Made by a program: the position numbers and the translations under genes. DNA of 54,477 nt from Acrocarpospora macrocephala. Lineage in GTDB: Bacteria; Actinomycetota; Actinomycetes; Streptosporangiales; Streptosporangiaceae. The DNA lies in NCBI RefSeq assembly GCF_009687865.1, contig NZ_BLAE01000003.1:1-54477 (forward strand). Direction: 5' to 3'. Shown in pieces: positions 15,579-24,142 of the stretch (the stretch's first letter is position 1; every line of letters starts with the position of its first letter). The notes below the pieces were generated by a model. The model saw only the letters and a list, made by a program, of their open reading frames with translations. It was not told where the DNA came from and did not search any database.

Positions 15579-17321
15579 GTGGGCGAGCTCGAACACCGGT
15601 ATAGGGGAGAACATCCGGTCCGTACCCTCGCCTACCTCTACCGCGACCACCGGCGGCGGCTGCTGGGGGCGGTGCTCGCGTTCATCGTGAAGCACAGCCC
15701 CACCTGGCTGCTCCCGCTGGTCACCGCCAACATCGTCAACGTGCTGGTGGAGCATCGCCCGGTCGGCGAACTCTGGGTCAACGCCGGGGTGCTCTGCCTG
15801 CTGCTGATCCTCAACTACCCGTTCCACCTGCTCTACGTGCGCGCCCTCAGCGGCGCCATCCGGCGGGTGGGCACCGGCCTGCGCTCGGCCCTGTGCCGCA
15901 GGATGCAGGAACTGTCCATCGGCTACCACTCCCGGGTCAGCGCGGCCGTGCTCCAGACCAAGGTGATCCGGGACGTGGAGGGCGTCGAGCAGATGACCCA
16001 GCAGGCCAGCGACATGGGCCTGGCCGCGCTGGTCACGATGGCGGGCGGGATCACCGTGATCGCCGTCCGGGTGCCGGCCGCGCTGCCGGTGTTCCTGGTG
16101 GTCGTGCCCGCCGCGGCCGTGCTGGTGATGAGGATGCGCGACCGGCTGCGCTCCAACAACGAGAGCTTCCGCCAGGAGGTGGAGCTGCTGTCCTCGCGGG
16201 TGACCGAGATGACGCACCTCATCCCGATCACCCGCGCGCACGGCCTGGAGAAGGACGCGCTGCACCGGGTCGACGGCACCCTGACCAAGGTGCTCCGCAC
16301 CGGCCTCAAGCTGGACCTGGTCAACGGCAGGTTCGGCGCGCTGGCCTGGATCCTGCTGAACGTGCTCGGCGTGGCCTGCCTGGCCGGGGCGGCGCTGATC
16401 TCCTACTACGAGGTGTTCGTGCTGACCCCCGGCGACGTGGTCATGCTGAGCACCTTCTTCACCACGCTGACCGCCTCGGTGACCACGCTCATGAGCCTGT
16501 CCCCGATCATCGCCAAGGGCCTGGAGTCGGTCCGGTCCATCGGCGAGGTCCTGCAGGAACCCGACCTGGAGCAGAACGCCGGCAAGGCCGAGGTGGCGTC
16601 CGTGTCGGGGCGGCTCGACTTCGAGAACGTCTCGTTCGCGTACGAGACCGGGCGCGTCGCCGTGGCCGGCCTCGACCTGAGCGTCGTGCCCGGGGAGACG
16701 GTCGCCCTGGTCGGCGCGTCGGGGGCGGGCAAGTCGACCGTGCTCAACCTGGTCATCGGCTTCCTGCGGCCCACCGGCGGCCGGATCCTGCTGGACGGCC
16801 GCGACATGGAGGCCCTCGACCTGCGCAGTTACCGCAGGTTCGTCTCGGTCGTGCCGCAGGAGTCCATCCTGTTCGAGGGCAGCATCCGGGAGAACGTCAC
16901 CTACGGCATGCCCGAGGTCCCCGACGAGGTCGTGCGCCAGGCGTTGCAGGACGCCAACGCCACCGAGTTCGTGGACCGCCTGCCCGGCGGCCTCGACACG
17001 GTCGTGGGGGAGCGCGGCGCGCGCCTGTCCGGCGGCCAGAAGCAGCGGCTGGCCATCGCCCGCGCGCTGATCCGCGATCCCCGGGTGCTGATCCTGGACG
17101 AGGCCACCTCGGCGCTCGACACCCGCTCAGAAGCGCTCATCCAGCAGGCCCTGGCCAGGCTGGTCGCGGGCCGGACCGTGCTGGTCGTGGCCCACCGGCT
17201 CTCCACGATCCGCACCGCCGACCGGATCGTGGTCCTGGACGGCGGCAGGATCGCCGAGACGGGCTCCCACGAGGAACTTTTGCGCTCCGGCGGCGTCTAT
17301 ACAGGGCTTCAGACCGCCTGA
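15579..17321 (+). CDS. ABC exporter, fused permease and ATPase
   Basis: A 580-residue half-transporter. Residues 20-310 form the six-helix exporter domain. The ATPase follows, with Walker A GASGAGKST, Q-loop VVPQESILF, signature LSGGQKQRLA, Walker B VLILDEATSALD and the H-loop VVAHRLST. The protein should act as a homodimer or with a partner not present here. It starts at GTG 15579; GGGGG lies about 8 bases upstream. The next gene on the strand encodes a secreted protein, but they are 81 bp apart and a functional link is not shown. The substrate is unknown. Confidence 0.94.
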   Translation: MGELEHRYRGEHPVRTLAYLYRDHRRRLLGAVLAFIVKHSPTWLLPLVTANIVNVLVEHRPVGELWVNAGVLCLLLILNYPFHLLYVRALSGAIRRVGTGLRSALCRRMQELSIGYHSRVSAAVLQTKVIRDVEGVEQMTQQASDMGLAALVTMAGGITVIAVRVPAALPVFLVVVPAAAVLVMRMRDRLRSNNESFRQEVELLSSRVTEMTHLIPITRAHGLEKDALHRVDGTLTKVLRTGLKLDLVNGRFGALAWILLNVLGVACLAGAALISYYEVFVLTPGDVVMLSTFFTTLTASVTTLMSLSPIIAKGLESVRSIGEVLQEPDLEQNAGKAEVASVSGRLDFENVSFAYETGRVAVAGLDLSVVPGETVALVGASGAGKSTVLNLVIGFLRPTGGRILLDGRDMEALDLRSYRRFVSVVPQESILFEGSIRENVTYGMPEVPDEVVRQALQDANATEFVDRLPGGLDTVVGERGARLSGGQKQRLAIARALIRDPRVLILDEATSALDTRSEALIQQALARLVAGRTVLVVAHRLSTIRTADRIVVLDGGRIAETGSHEELLRSGGVYTGLQTA

Positions 17322-17402
17322 ATCAAGTATCAGTCAAGAGATGTGCAGGCGGCCGGGTCCATAACAGGGGAGCAGCAGATCCGCCCGTCTGGAGCCCCCC
17401 TC

Positions 17403-18098
17403 ATGAACCGCATCCTCCTCGGCCTGGCCGCCGTCGCGATCGCCGGATTCGGCGCCACCCTGCCCGCCACCTCCGCCGCCGCCGCGGACTCCGGGCCCGA
17501 CACCTGCCGCCAGGGGTACGTCTGGCGGGGCGCCAAGCCTTCCGACCTGGTCTGCGTCACCCCCGGCAACCGCGACCAGACCGCGCTGGACAACAGCGTG
17601 AAGCACACCCGCTGGACCTCCGGCGCGTACGGCGCCCACACCTGCCTGACCGGCTACGTCTGGCGCGACGCCTTCGACGGCGACGACGTCTGCGTGCACC
17701 CCAGGGTGCGCAGCCAGGCCGCGGCCGACAACGCCGCCAGCCCGGGCCGCAAGGTGGCCGCCAAACTGTGGATCTCGAAGTACACGATCAAGCCCAAGAG
17801 CGGCACGGCCACCTCGACCGACGACATCCCCAAACTGAAGATCAACGGCAGCCACTACAACTACGGCCAGGTACGGCTGTTCGTGCGCTATTCCGCCACC
17901 AACCGCGTCGCGTACAGCGTCACGCTCGGCGCCTCCGCCCACGCCGGTTTCGCCGGGGGCAGCTTCGGCCGCAAGACCGGCCTGTTCGACTGCTCAGGCC
18001 CCGGCAAGCCCGCCAACGCGTACGCGCAGGCGCATGACCTGGTCTCCGGCCGCTGGTCGGCACGCGTGCCGATCCGGATCGGCTGCGCCGTCCTCTAG
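17403..18098 (+). CDS. Secreted protein with two GYVWR-type repeats
   Basis: A 231-residue exported protein. The signal peptide is MNRILLGLAAVAIAGFGATLPATSAAAA. Two tandem motifs follow: TCRQGYVWRGAKPSDLVCVTP...NRDQTALDN (about 34-64) and TCLTGYVWRDAFDGDDVCVHP...RSQAAADN (about 80-110). Each has a cysteine pair probably disulfide-bonded. The same repeat is common in secreted actinomycete proteins, often beside enzymatic or lectin domains; its function is unknown to me. The C-terminal 120 residues are beta-rich with one further cysteine pair. The stop shares a CTAG with the stop of the convergent gene. Confidence 0.8.
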   Translation: MNRILLGLAAVAIAGFGATLPATSAAAADSGPDTCRQGYVWRGAKPSDLVCVTPGNRDQTALDNSVKHTRWTSGAYGAHTCLTGYVWRDAFDGDDVCVHPRVRSQAAADNAASPGRKVAAKLWISKYTIKPKSGTATSTDDIPKLKINGSHYNYGQVRLFVRYSATNRVAYSVTLGASAHAGFAGGSFGRKTGLFDCSGPGKPANAYAQAHDLVSGRWSARVPIRIGCAVL

Positions 18099-18787
18099 CT
18101 GACCGGCGCGACCTCCCGGATCGCCGTCTCGGTCCTGACCGCCGCCGCGCAGTCCTGGATCGCCCCGGTCAGCAGCTCCCTGAGCAGCCGATCCGGATCC
18201 TGGATGCACGCCTGGGCGATGCCCCGGACCGCGAGCTGGACCGTGTTCGGGGCCGCGTACCTGCGGAAACCCCGGCGCGAGATGTGCACGCCGCCGCGGA
18301 ACCCGCGGGCCCAGCGCGCCGCTTCCGGAACCCGGTCAAGCGCCTCGCGGCTGGCCGGTTCCAGACCGGGCGCCCTGCCCTCCAGCTCGCCGAGCACATG
18401 CTCGGCGGCCAGTACGGACACCGCGAGCGCCAGCTGCCGCTCGGCGGCCACCACGGGCAACGCGGTCGTCGCGCAGCGCAGCGCGATCGCCACCTCGATC
18501 CGCGGGTCGTCGCCGGTGAGCCCGATCACCGACGGGATGAGCGGCGCGAGCAGCTGCCGGTTCTCGTCCGTGGTGTGGTCGTTGACCAGCCGGGCCAGAC
18601 CGGCCAGCAGCGGATGCGTACAGGACGGGTGGTCGCTCCACTTCTCTCCGGCCAGGTAGGACGCGAACTCCATGAAGCACGCACCCTTGCGCGGATTGCG
18701 GTGCTTTCCCTTGCCCAGCAGCGGAACCGCTGCCGGTGGTTGGCCTGAAACGAGTCGTTCGGTGCGATTTCCCATGTGCTTTCCCAT
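18095..18787 (-). CDS. Conserved-looking actinomycete protein of unknown function
   Basis: A 230-residue protein, or 226 if it begins at the second ATG (18775). The N-terminus is distinctive: LLGKGKHRNPRKGACFMEFASYLAGEKWSDHPSCTHPLL, a cysteine- and histidine-containing block I have seen in other actinomycete hypotheticals. It is followed by helical repeats and an Arg-rich region. No signal peptide or membrane span is seen. The RBS choice is unclear: GGGAAAG precedes the second ATG closely. It points toward the secreted-protein gene and overlaps it by 4 bp. Confidence 0.75.
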   Translation of the reverse strand: MGKHMGNRTERLVSGQPPAAVPLLGKGKHRNPRKGACFMEFASYLAGEKWSDHPSCTHPLLAGLARLVNDHTTDENRQLLAPLIPSVIGLTGDDPRIEVAIALRCATTALPVVAAERQLALAVSVLAAEHVLGELEGRAPGLEPASREALDRVPEAARWARGFRGGVHISRRGFRRYAAPNTVQLAVRGIAQACIQDPDRLLRELLTGAIQDCAAAVRTETAIREVAPVS

Positions 18788-18828
18788 GCGATTTCGTCCG
18801 TGATGTCACTTTCCAGTGTGCGCCTCGA

Positions 18829-19506
18829 TCACGCGGAGCGGAAGGGGCCCTCCAGTGCCGCCCACTGCAGCAGCATGATCGTCTTAGCGTCGGCGATCTC
18901 ACCGCGCCTGATCATGGCCAGCGCCTCGGCGAAGGGCAGCTCGACAACCTCGATGTCCTCGCCCTCCTCGGCCACCCCGCCCCCGGCCGCCAGGCGCGAT
19001 TCCGCCTGGTACGGCGCCGCGTAGAAGTGCACACATTCGGTCACGGAGCCAGGACTCATGAACACGTCGAAAACGTGTTCGATAGATCCGATGGTGTAAC
19101 CGGTCTCCTCTTCAACCTCGCGGCGGACCGCGGTCTCGGCGTCGTCGGCGTCGAGCAGGCCCCCCGGGGTCTCCAGCAGCATGCCGTCCGGGTGTCCGTT
19201 CACGTACACCGGGTAACGGAACTGGCGGGTGAGCAGGACCGTGCGGCGCGCGGCGTCGTAGAGCAGCATGGTGGCGCCGTTGCCCCGGTCGTAGGTCTCC
19301 CGGTGCTCGACCGACCAGTGGCCGTCGGCGTGCTGGTAGTCGAAGGTCGTCTTGAGCAACACGTACCAGCTGCAGGAGAGCAGTTGCACGTCGCGGACCA
19401 GCACCCGCGGATTGCCCGTCAGATCGCGGCCGGCCTGGTCGAGGCCGGTCCGGCCGCGACCGTCCGGAACGTCGATCCCCGGAACCCCGGTGATCTCGGT
19501 GGTCAT
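18829..19506 (-). CDS. NUDIX hydrolase, ADP-sugar/GDP-mannose pyrophosphatase type
   Basis: A 225-residue protein. The NUDIX box is GGLLDADDAETAVRREVEEETGY, with the metal-binding REVEEE core intact and Asp in place of the first Glu. The N-terminal half (YVLLKTTFDYQHADG...ETYDRGNGATMLLYD) and the QFRYPVYVNGH segment resemble NudK/NudF nucleoside-diphosphate-sugar hydrolases. It would cleave a pyrophosphate bond in an NDP-sugar or related molecule. The ATG overlaps the stop of the DUF5302 gene by one base (TGATG at 19508-19504), so translation is coupled. Confidence 0.9.
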   Translation of the reverse strand: MTTEITGVPGIDVPDGRGRTGLDQAGRDLTGNPRVLVRDVQLLSCSWYVLLKTTFDYQHADGHWSVEHRETYDRGNGATMLLYDAARRTVLLTRQFRYPVYVNGHPDGMLLETPGGLLDADDAETAVRREVEEETGYTIGSIEHVFDVFMSPGSVTECVHFYAAPYQAESRLAAGGGVAEEGEDIEVVELPFAEALAMIRRGEIADAKTIMLLQWAALEGPFRSA

Positions 19507-19748
19507 CAGCCGCCGCTCTTGCGGCGGAAGGACCGCTTACCGCCCACCACGCCGTGGGTGCCGTGGATCTTCGAGGACCCCTTGCCAGCGCCCTTGGCGT
19601 TCCGGTCGGCCTGCGTCTGGCGCTTGCGCTCCAGCGCCTCCCGGAACTTGCGCTTCAGCTCGTCCTCCCCCTCGTCCCCCTCGGACACAGCGATATCGGC
19701 TGTGTCCTCTGCGGGTTCCGGGGTGGGTTCTGCCGTGGTCTCAGACAT
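19506..19748 (-). CDS. Small DUF5302-type protein
   Basis: About 80 residues, starting at the ATG ending at 19748 with AGGAGG upstream. The first half is acidic and rich in Thr, Pro and Glu. The middle ELKRKFREALERKRQT is a charged helix. The basic tail is Gly/Lys/Arg/Ser-rich (GSSKIHGTHGVVGGKRSFRRKSGG). This is the pattern of DUF5302, a short actinobacterial family of unknown function. It is coupled to the NUDIX gene. Confidence 0.8.
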   Translation of the reverse strand: MSETTAEPTPEPAEDTADIAVSEGDEGEDELKRKFREALERKRQTQADRNAKGAGKGSSKIHGTHGVVGGKRSFRRKSGG

Positions 19749-19795
19749 CGGAACCTCCTGATCACCCACCCTACCGCGCCGTGACAAGCGAGTTT

Positions 19796-20374
19796 TCAGG
19801 TGACCGGTTCCCGCCACTGCGGGATCAGGTGTAACGGCAGCGCCGGCTCCCTGGCCGGGCGGGGGTCGGCGTCGGTGACCGGCGGCACGATCCGGGGGCT
19901 GAAGATCTCCTCGACGTAGAGCAGCGGCGTGTCCCCGAGCATGATCACGTAACTGCGGCTCGCGCTGGTACGGCTGTCCGTCGCCCACCCGTTGAACCAG
20001 CGGGTGCCGACGCGCAGGAGGATCCGGTGGTGGCCGGGCACGTGCTCGTCGAGCAGCCGCCCGAGCGGCACGTCGCCGCCGTCGAAGATGCGCTCGATGA
20101 CCGGGTGCCGGTCCGGCATCATGACCACCCGGTTGACCGAGACGGCGTGGCCGCTGGCCCTGACCAGCTCGGAGTAGCGGACGATGACGGTCTGCTCGGC
20201 GGTGATCCGCAGGTGGGCGCGGACCTCGGCGGCCAGCGCGAGACCGGCCTGGATGCGCTCCTGCCGGCCGATCCTGACCCGCAGCGGCTCGCCCAGGAAG
20301 GCGGACAGGATGCGGGTGGTCGAGCCGTCGTGGCCGAGGATCATGCGCGTGAGCGCTTCCGGCGCGATGTTCAT
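19796..20374 (-). CDS. Chorismate pyruvate-lyase-like protein
   Basis: A 192-residue protein resembling the chorismate-lyase/DUF98 family, which includes mycobacterial Rv2949c and converts chorismate to 4-hydroxybenzoate and pyruvate. Shared features are an early MILGHDGSTTRILSAFLGEPLRV (compare GT-TRVL in Rv2949c), R-sELV followed by a VNRVVM strand, a PLGRLLDEH motif, and a C-terminal SRSYVIMLGDTPLLYVEEIF. The ATG at 20374 follows GAAGGGA at good spacing. It lies 14 bp after the MFS gene in an operon with DAHP synthase, the first enzyme of the shikimate route, which supports a chorismate substrate. Family assignment is by eye. Confidence 0.7.
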   Translation of the reverse strand: MNIAPEALTRMILGHDGSTTRILSAFLGEPLRVRIGRQERIQAGLALAAEVRAHLRITAEQTVIVRYSELVRASGHAVSVNRVVMMPDRHPVIERIFDGGDVPLGRLLDEHVPGHHRILLRVGTRWFNGWATDSRTSASRSYVIMLGDTPLLYVEEIFSPRIVPPVTDADPRPAREPALPLHLIPQWREPVT

Positions 20375-20388
20375 ATCGGGTGTTCCCT

Positions 20389-22071
20389 TCAATTGGTGTG
20401 AGCGTTGTGGCGCGGTTTCTGCTGCGCCTGCTCGTTCATGGCGTGCTTCGAGAGCACGGTGTCGGCCGCCTCGGCCACCCGCCCGGCCGCCTCGTAGAGC
20501 GCGATGAGCGACTTGACCGGGACCTGGGGCGGGCTTGACGGGCTCGGGGCCGGTTGGCTTGGGGCCGGTTCGGGGGCGGGACGCCGGGGCGGGGGCTCAC
20601 GGCGGACGAGCACCGGGACCACCCGCCCGGCGGTCTCCGCGGGTTCGGCCGGCGCCGCGGGGGCCGGTGGGGTCTTCTTGACCTTGACCTTGGCGGGGGC
20701 CGGGGCCAGGAACAACCCGAGCACGCCCGCCAGCGCCGCCATGGCCAGACAGGACAGCACGGCGGAGCTGTAGCCGGGCATCGGCCCCGACACGATCGGG
20801 TGGTCCATCAGCACGGCGGCCAGGGCCACGCCCAGGGCGGCCCCGACCTGCCGGGCCGACTGGCTGGCCCCGGTCGCCGCCGCGTACCGCTCGGGTCCGC
20901 CGGACAGCGCGGCCGCCGCCGAGATCGCGGTGCTGAGCGCGCCCAGGCCCAGGCCGAACACCGCGCTGGAGGGCAGCCAGACCTCCAGCAGCCGGGGCGG
21001 CCCGTCCTGCATGCCCTGGGTGATCAGCCAGACGCAGGCCGTGGTGACCAGCAGCGCGCCGGTGTAGATCACCGGCCGCGGCCCGTGCCTCTTGGTCAGC
21101 TGCCCGGAGATCAGGCCGGAGACCAGCACCCCCAGCGAGATCGGGGCCAGGCCGGCCCCCAGCAGGACCGGATCGTCCGGCCACATGTCCCGCAGGTACA
21201 TCGGCGCCATCACCAGCATCGGGAAGGCGATCAGGCCGTACAGGATGGAGAGCAGCCCGGCCAGGGCGAACATCGGGATCCGCCACACCGCCAGCTCGAT
21301 GGCCGGGACCGGGTGCCGCGAGGACCGCCAGACGGCCACCGCCAGCAGCACCAGACCGGTGCCGAGGGCGGCCGCCAGCTGGGTGCTCCAGCCCCAGGTC
21401 GGGCTCTGCACGATCGCCCAGACGATCATCGAGAGCGAGCCGAACAGCAGGGCGGTGCCGAACGGGTCGGGCAGCCGCCCGGCCAGCCGGCGGGTGTGCG
21501 GCAGGGCCAGCGCGGCGCAGAGTAGCAGCGCTCCCACGATCGCGCTCGGCATGAAGTAGGCGCGCCAGCCCAGACCCTCACCGAGGAAACCGCCCGCCGC
21601 GTGCATCAGCGCGCCGCTCAGCCCCGGCGCCGCGCTCCACGCGCCGATCGCCGCGGCCCTGCGCTCGTCAGGGAACCCGGCCAGCATCAGCGCCAGCGAC
21701 GACGGCACCATCGCCGCCGTGCCCACGCCCTGCACCGCACGCGCCGCCAGCAGCAGCGGGAAGGAGTTCACGGTGATCGCGATGGCCGCGCCCGCGGTGA
21801 ACGCGCCAAGCCCGAGCACCAGCAGCCGCCGGTGCCCGACCAGGTCGGCGATCCGCCCCGCGGTCGGCAGCAGCGCCGCGTAGGGCACCGCGAACGCGGT
21901 GATCACCCACTGCAGGTCGGTGCGCTCCAGGCCGATCCCGATGGCGGATTTGGTCATGCTCGGGACGGCGAACGTCGCTCCGATCGAGTCGGCCATGGAC
22001 AGCGCCACCGCGCCCATGCACACCAGAAGGGTCAGCGCGGTGCGTCCGCGCCGAGCGGGGAGAGCGGTCAT
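20389..22071 (-). CDS. MFS exporter, DHA2/EmrB-QacA type, with Pro-rich tail
   Basis: A 560-residue transporter. Residues 10-440 contain roughly fourteen hydrophobic helices. Motif A-like GRIADLVGHRRLLVLGL and the SLALMLAGFP loop place it with drug:proton antiporters. The last 110 residues are a hydrophilic extension rich in Pro and Ala (PPAPAAPAEPAE, PSQPAPSPSSPPQ) ending in a short helix, unusual for this family. It lies between DAHP synthase (58 bp upstream) and the chorismate-lyase-like gene, so export of an aromatic product made by the operon is a reasonable guess. Confidence 0.9.
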   Translation of the reverse strand: MTALPARRGRTALTLLVCMGAVALSMADSIGATFAVPSMTKSAIGIGLERTDLQWVITAFAVPYAALLPTAGRIADLVGHRRLLVLGLGAFTAGAAIAITVNSFPLLLAARAVQGVGTAAMVPSSLALMLAGFPDERRAAAIGAWSAAPGLSGALMHAAGGFLGEGLGWRAYFMPSAIVGALLLCAALALPHTRRLAGRLPDPFGTALLFGSLSMIVWAIVQSPTWGWSTQLAAALGTGLVLLAVAVWRSSRHPVPAIELAVWRIPMFALAGLLSILYGLIAFPMLVMAPMYLRDMWPDDPVLLGAGLAPISLGVLVSGLISGQLTKRHGPRPVIYTGALLVTTACVWLITQGMQDGPPRLLEVWLPSSAVFGLGLGALSTAISAAAALSGGPERYAAATGASQSARQVGAALGVALAAVLMDHPIVSGPMPGYSSAVLSCLAMAALAGVLGLFLAPAPAKVKVKKTPPAPAAPAEPAETAGRVVPVLVRREPPPRRPAPEPAPSQPAPSPSSPPQVPVKSLIALYEAAGRVAEAADTVLSKHAMNEQAQQKPRHNAHTN

Positions 22072-22129
22072 CGGGTTCTCCTGTCCGAGTGCCGCGGGCG
22101 CCGGGGAGTGGCGCCCGCGTGCCGTCGTC

Positions 22130-23188
22130 TCAAGCGCCGACCGGAACCCGGGCGGCGTGCCCGGTCAGCGTCAACGGGGAGATCGCGGGGATTCGGTTCA
22201 CCAGCGGGGCGAAGGCGGTCACCGTCTCGGCCAGCTCGCGCAGGTCGTCGTGGACCAGCGCCTGCGCGCCGTCGCAGAGCGCCTGCGACGGGCGGGGGTG
22301 CACGTCCACGATGATCCCGTCCGCGCCGACCGCGATGGCCGCCCGCGAGAGCGGCAGCACCAGGTCGCGGTGGCCGCCCGAGTGCGACGGGTCCACCAGC
22401 ACCGGCAGGTGGGACAGCCGCTGCGCCACCGGCACCGCCGAGATGTCCAGGGTGTTCCTGGTGGCGGTCTCGAAGGTCCTGATCCCGCGCTCGCACAGCA
22501 CCACCCGCAGGTTGCCCTGCTGGGCGATGTACTCGGCGGACAGCAGCCAGTCCTCGATCGTGCCGCTCATGCCGCGCTTGAGCAGTACCGGGCGGCCCGA
22601 CCTGCCGACCGCGCGCAGCAGCGTGAAGTTCTGCGTGTTGCGGGCCCCGACCTGCAGCATGTCGGCGTAGGAGGCGACCAGGTCGACGTCGCGGGCGTCC
22701 ACCACCTCGGTGACCACCGGCATGCCGGTCTCGGCCCCCACCTCGGCCAGGATCTTCAGCCCGGCCTCGCCGAGTCCCTGGAACGCGTAGGGCGAGGTGC
22801 GCGGCTTGAACGCGCCGCCGCGCAGCAGCACCGCTCCGGCGGCCCTGGCCATCTGGGCCGCCTCCAGCGTCTGCTGCGGTGACTCGACCGCGCACGGCCC
22901 GGCGATCAGCGTCACCGTGCCGGGCCCGATCGGCACCGGCCCGACCCAGACGGTGGACCGCTCGGCGTGCCCCTCCCGGCTCACCAGCTTGTACGGCGCG
23001 GACACCCGCCGCACCTCGGCGACCCCCCGCAGGTCGAGCGAGCCGATCTGCTCGACCGCTCCGGACAGGGCGATGATGGTACGGCTGACACCCTGGCTGA
23101 CATACGCCTCGCAGCCGCGGGCGGTCACGGTGTCGACGACGGAGGCGATGTCCTCGGCGGTGGCCCCTGGGCTCATTGAGATGATCAT
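22130..23188 (-). CDS. 3-deoxy-7-phosphoheptulonate (DAHP) synthase, type I-beta
   Basis: A 352-residue enzyme joining phosphoenolpyruvate and erythrose 4-phosphate, the first step of aromatic synthesis. The N-terminal 75 residues form the ferredoxin-like regulatory domain (MIISMSPGATAEDIASVVD). The barrel follows with IAGPCAVESP, LLRGGAFKPRTSPYAFQG, QVGARNTQNF, LLKRGMSGT, CERGIRTFE and DPSHSGGHRDLV, which hold the substrate- and metal-binding residues. Actinomycetes usually rely on a type II enzyme for primary metabolism, so a type I copy in an operon with an exporter suggests a dedicated pathway. The ATG overlaps the upstream gene's stop by 4 bp. Confidence 0.93.
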   Translation of the reverse strand: MIISMSPGATAEDIASVVDTVTARGCEAYVSQGVSRTIIALSGAVEQIGSLDLRGVAEVRRVSAPYKLVSREGHAERSTVWVGPVPIGPGTVTLIAGPCAVESPQQTLEAAQMARAAGAVLLRGGAFKPRTSPYAFQGLGEAGLKILAEVGAETGMPVVTEVVDARDVDLVASYADMLQVGARNTQNFTLLRAVGRSGRPVLLKRGMSGTIEDWLLSAEYIAQQGNLRVVLCERGIRTFETATRNTLDISAVPVAQRLSHLPVLVDPSHSGGHRDLVLPLSRAAIAVGADGIIVDVHPRPSQALCDGAQALVHDDLRELAETVTAFAPLVNRIPAISPLTLTGHAARVPVGA

Positions 23189-23715
23189 CGCTGCGCCCGC
23201 CGTGCCGGTCCCGGCCACAGGACGCCGCCCTGGTTCTCGATGGCCGCCTCCAGGGCGGACATCAGCTGCATGGTCTGCTGCCTGAGCTCGCGGACGGCCG
23301 CCACCATGTCCGGCGAGAGCGTCTCGCGGGACCGGTTCTCCAGACCGGCCGCCGCCGTGCGCAGCCGCAGGTGCATCTCGTAGGCGATGTCGGCGTCTGC
23401 CACCGGGGCCGAGAGCGGCACCGGCCGCCGGGGGGCGGGGATGGACCTGCCGACGGCCGGGAGCACGTCGGTGTCGGCCTCCTCGGAGGGCAGCCACCCT
23501 TGCCATGGCTGCACCCCCACCGGCATCGGGCGGGCGTGCCGGCCCTGGACCGGACGCTGCCCGGTGACCGCCTCAGGCGGGTCGTCGGCGTACGGGTCGG
23601 GGGCGGGGGCGGGCTGCGGGGGAGTGGGGTACGGCGGCGTGGTCACCAGATGGCCGGGGAAGGCCGAGGGTCGCGGACGATCGGGTCCGGTGCCGGGAAA
23701 CGGGTTGCGGCGCAT
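23185..23715 (-). CDS. Proline-rich protein of unknown function, first gene of the DAHP operon
   Basis: A 176-residue protein. The first 100 residues are low complexity and Pro-rich (PPYPTPPQPAPAPDPYADDPPE). The last 70 form predicted helices (IAYEMHLRLRTAAAGLENRSRETLSPDMVAAVRELRQQTMQLMSALEAAIENQ). I looked for chorismate-mutase or other shikimate motifs and found none. The stop overlaps the DAHP synthase ATG (ATGA at 23188-23185), so the pair is translationally coupled and the protein may be an accessory to the pathway. Confidence 0.7.
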   Translation of the reverse strand: MRRNPFPGTGPDRPRPSAFPGHLVTTPPYPTPPQPAPAPDPYADDPPEAVTGQRPVQGRHARPMPVGVQPWQGWLPSEEADTDVLPAVGRSIPAPRRPVPLSAPVADADIAYEMHLRLRTAAAGLENRSRETLSPDMVAAVRELRQQTMQLMSALEAAIENQGGVLWPGPARRAQR

Positions 23716-23909
23716 GCCGCTCCTTCGGGTCAGCGGGCGCGCGGCCCGCGTGGAACTGGGGTTCTAGGCGGTGCTCGGGGCGGGGCACTGGTGATCCTCA
23801 CGGATCAATGTTCATGACCTGCTATTTCTTCTCGACGGCGTCCTTGACAAGATTCAATTCTTTGAGTCGGGAGCATAGACAGGCGAACTCGAATCACGCT
23901 AGGGGTTCG

Positions 23910-24029
23910 ATGAAAGTTCACATAAATGGCACGCGAGAGGTCGCTGAACTTGACTCTTGTCAGCTTACTGACAAACCAATTCTGTCAGGGGCCGAGGGGG
24001 TATCAGAAATGTTCTTATCCTGCCCTTGA
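23910..24029 (+). CDS. Possible 39-residue peptide, coding status doubtful
   Basis: A short frame beginning MKVHINGTREVAEL and ending FLSCP, with two cysteines. AGGGG lies only 4 bases before the ATG. Third codon positions are not GC-biased (about 40% G or C), unlike every neighbour, and a TTA codon is present. Two hairpins overlap the frame. It could be a leader peptide, a peptide precursor acted on by the nearby ATP-grasp protein, or not coding at all. Confidence 0.25.
   Translation: MKVHINGTREVAELDSCQLTDKPILSGAEGVSEMFLSCP
23957..23974. promoter_or_regulatory. Perfect 7-bp inverted repeat (TTGTCAG-CTTA-CTGACAA)
   Basis: Compact palindrome in the divergent control region. A third TGTCAG copy follows at 23983. 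It could be an operator dimer site or an RNA hairpin. Confidence 0.5.
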
Positions 24030-24047
24030 CAACCACGTGTCAAGGGC
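24022..24047. promoter_or_regulatory. Perfect 10-bp inverted repeat (GCCCTTGACA / TGTCAAGGGC)
   Basis: Six-nucleotide loop ACCACG, no T tract. It overlaps the stop of the 39-codon frame. It is either an attenuator/terminator or an operator; it shares the TTGACA/TGTCAA core with the other sites here. Confidence 0.5.
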
Positions 24048-24142
24048 CTGACCATCGCATTGATTGCCTGGCGTGCTCGGGGAGACGGTCGCCGGACGGT
24101 GAGTGGGAAGGGCGCCAGGCAGTCGGAAAACTAAATCAGGAA

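Noticed and set aside
15893-18037. 714-codon frame overlapping the ABC exporter and next gene
   Set aside because: Arg/Gly/Ala-rich out-of-frame reading of two real genes.
23185-23715. Chorismate mutase domain in the first gene of the DAHP operon
   Set aside because: The helical C-terminus lacks the conserved Arg/Lys/Glu active-site pattern of AroQ proteins.
23910-24029. Graspetide-type peptide precursor for the ATP-grasp enzyme
   Set aside because: The ATP-grasp protein resembles free amino-acid ligases rather than graspetide ligases, and the peptide lacks a Thr/Ser-Glu/Asp core repeat. It is kept only as a weak finding.
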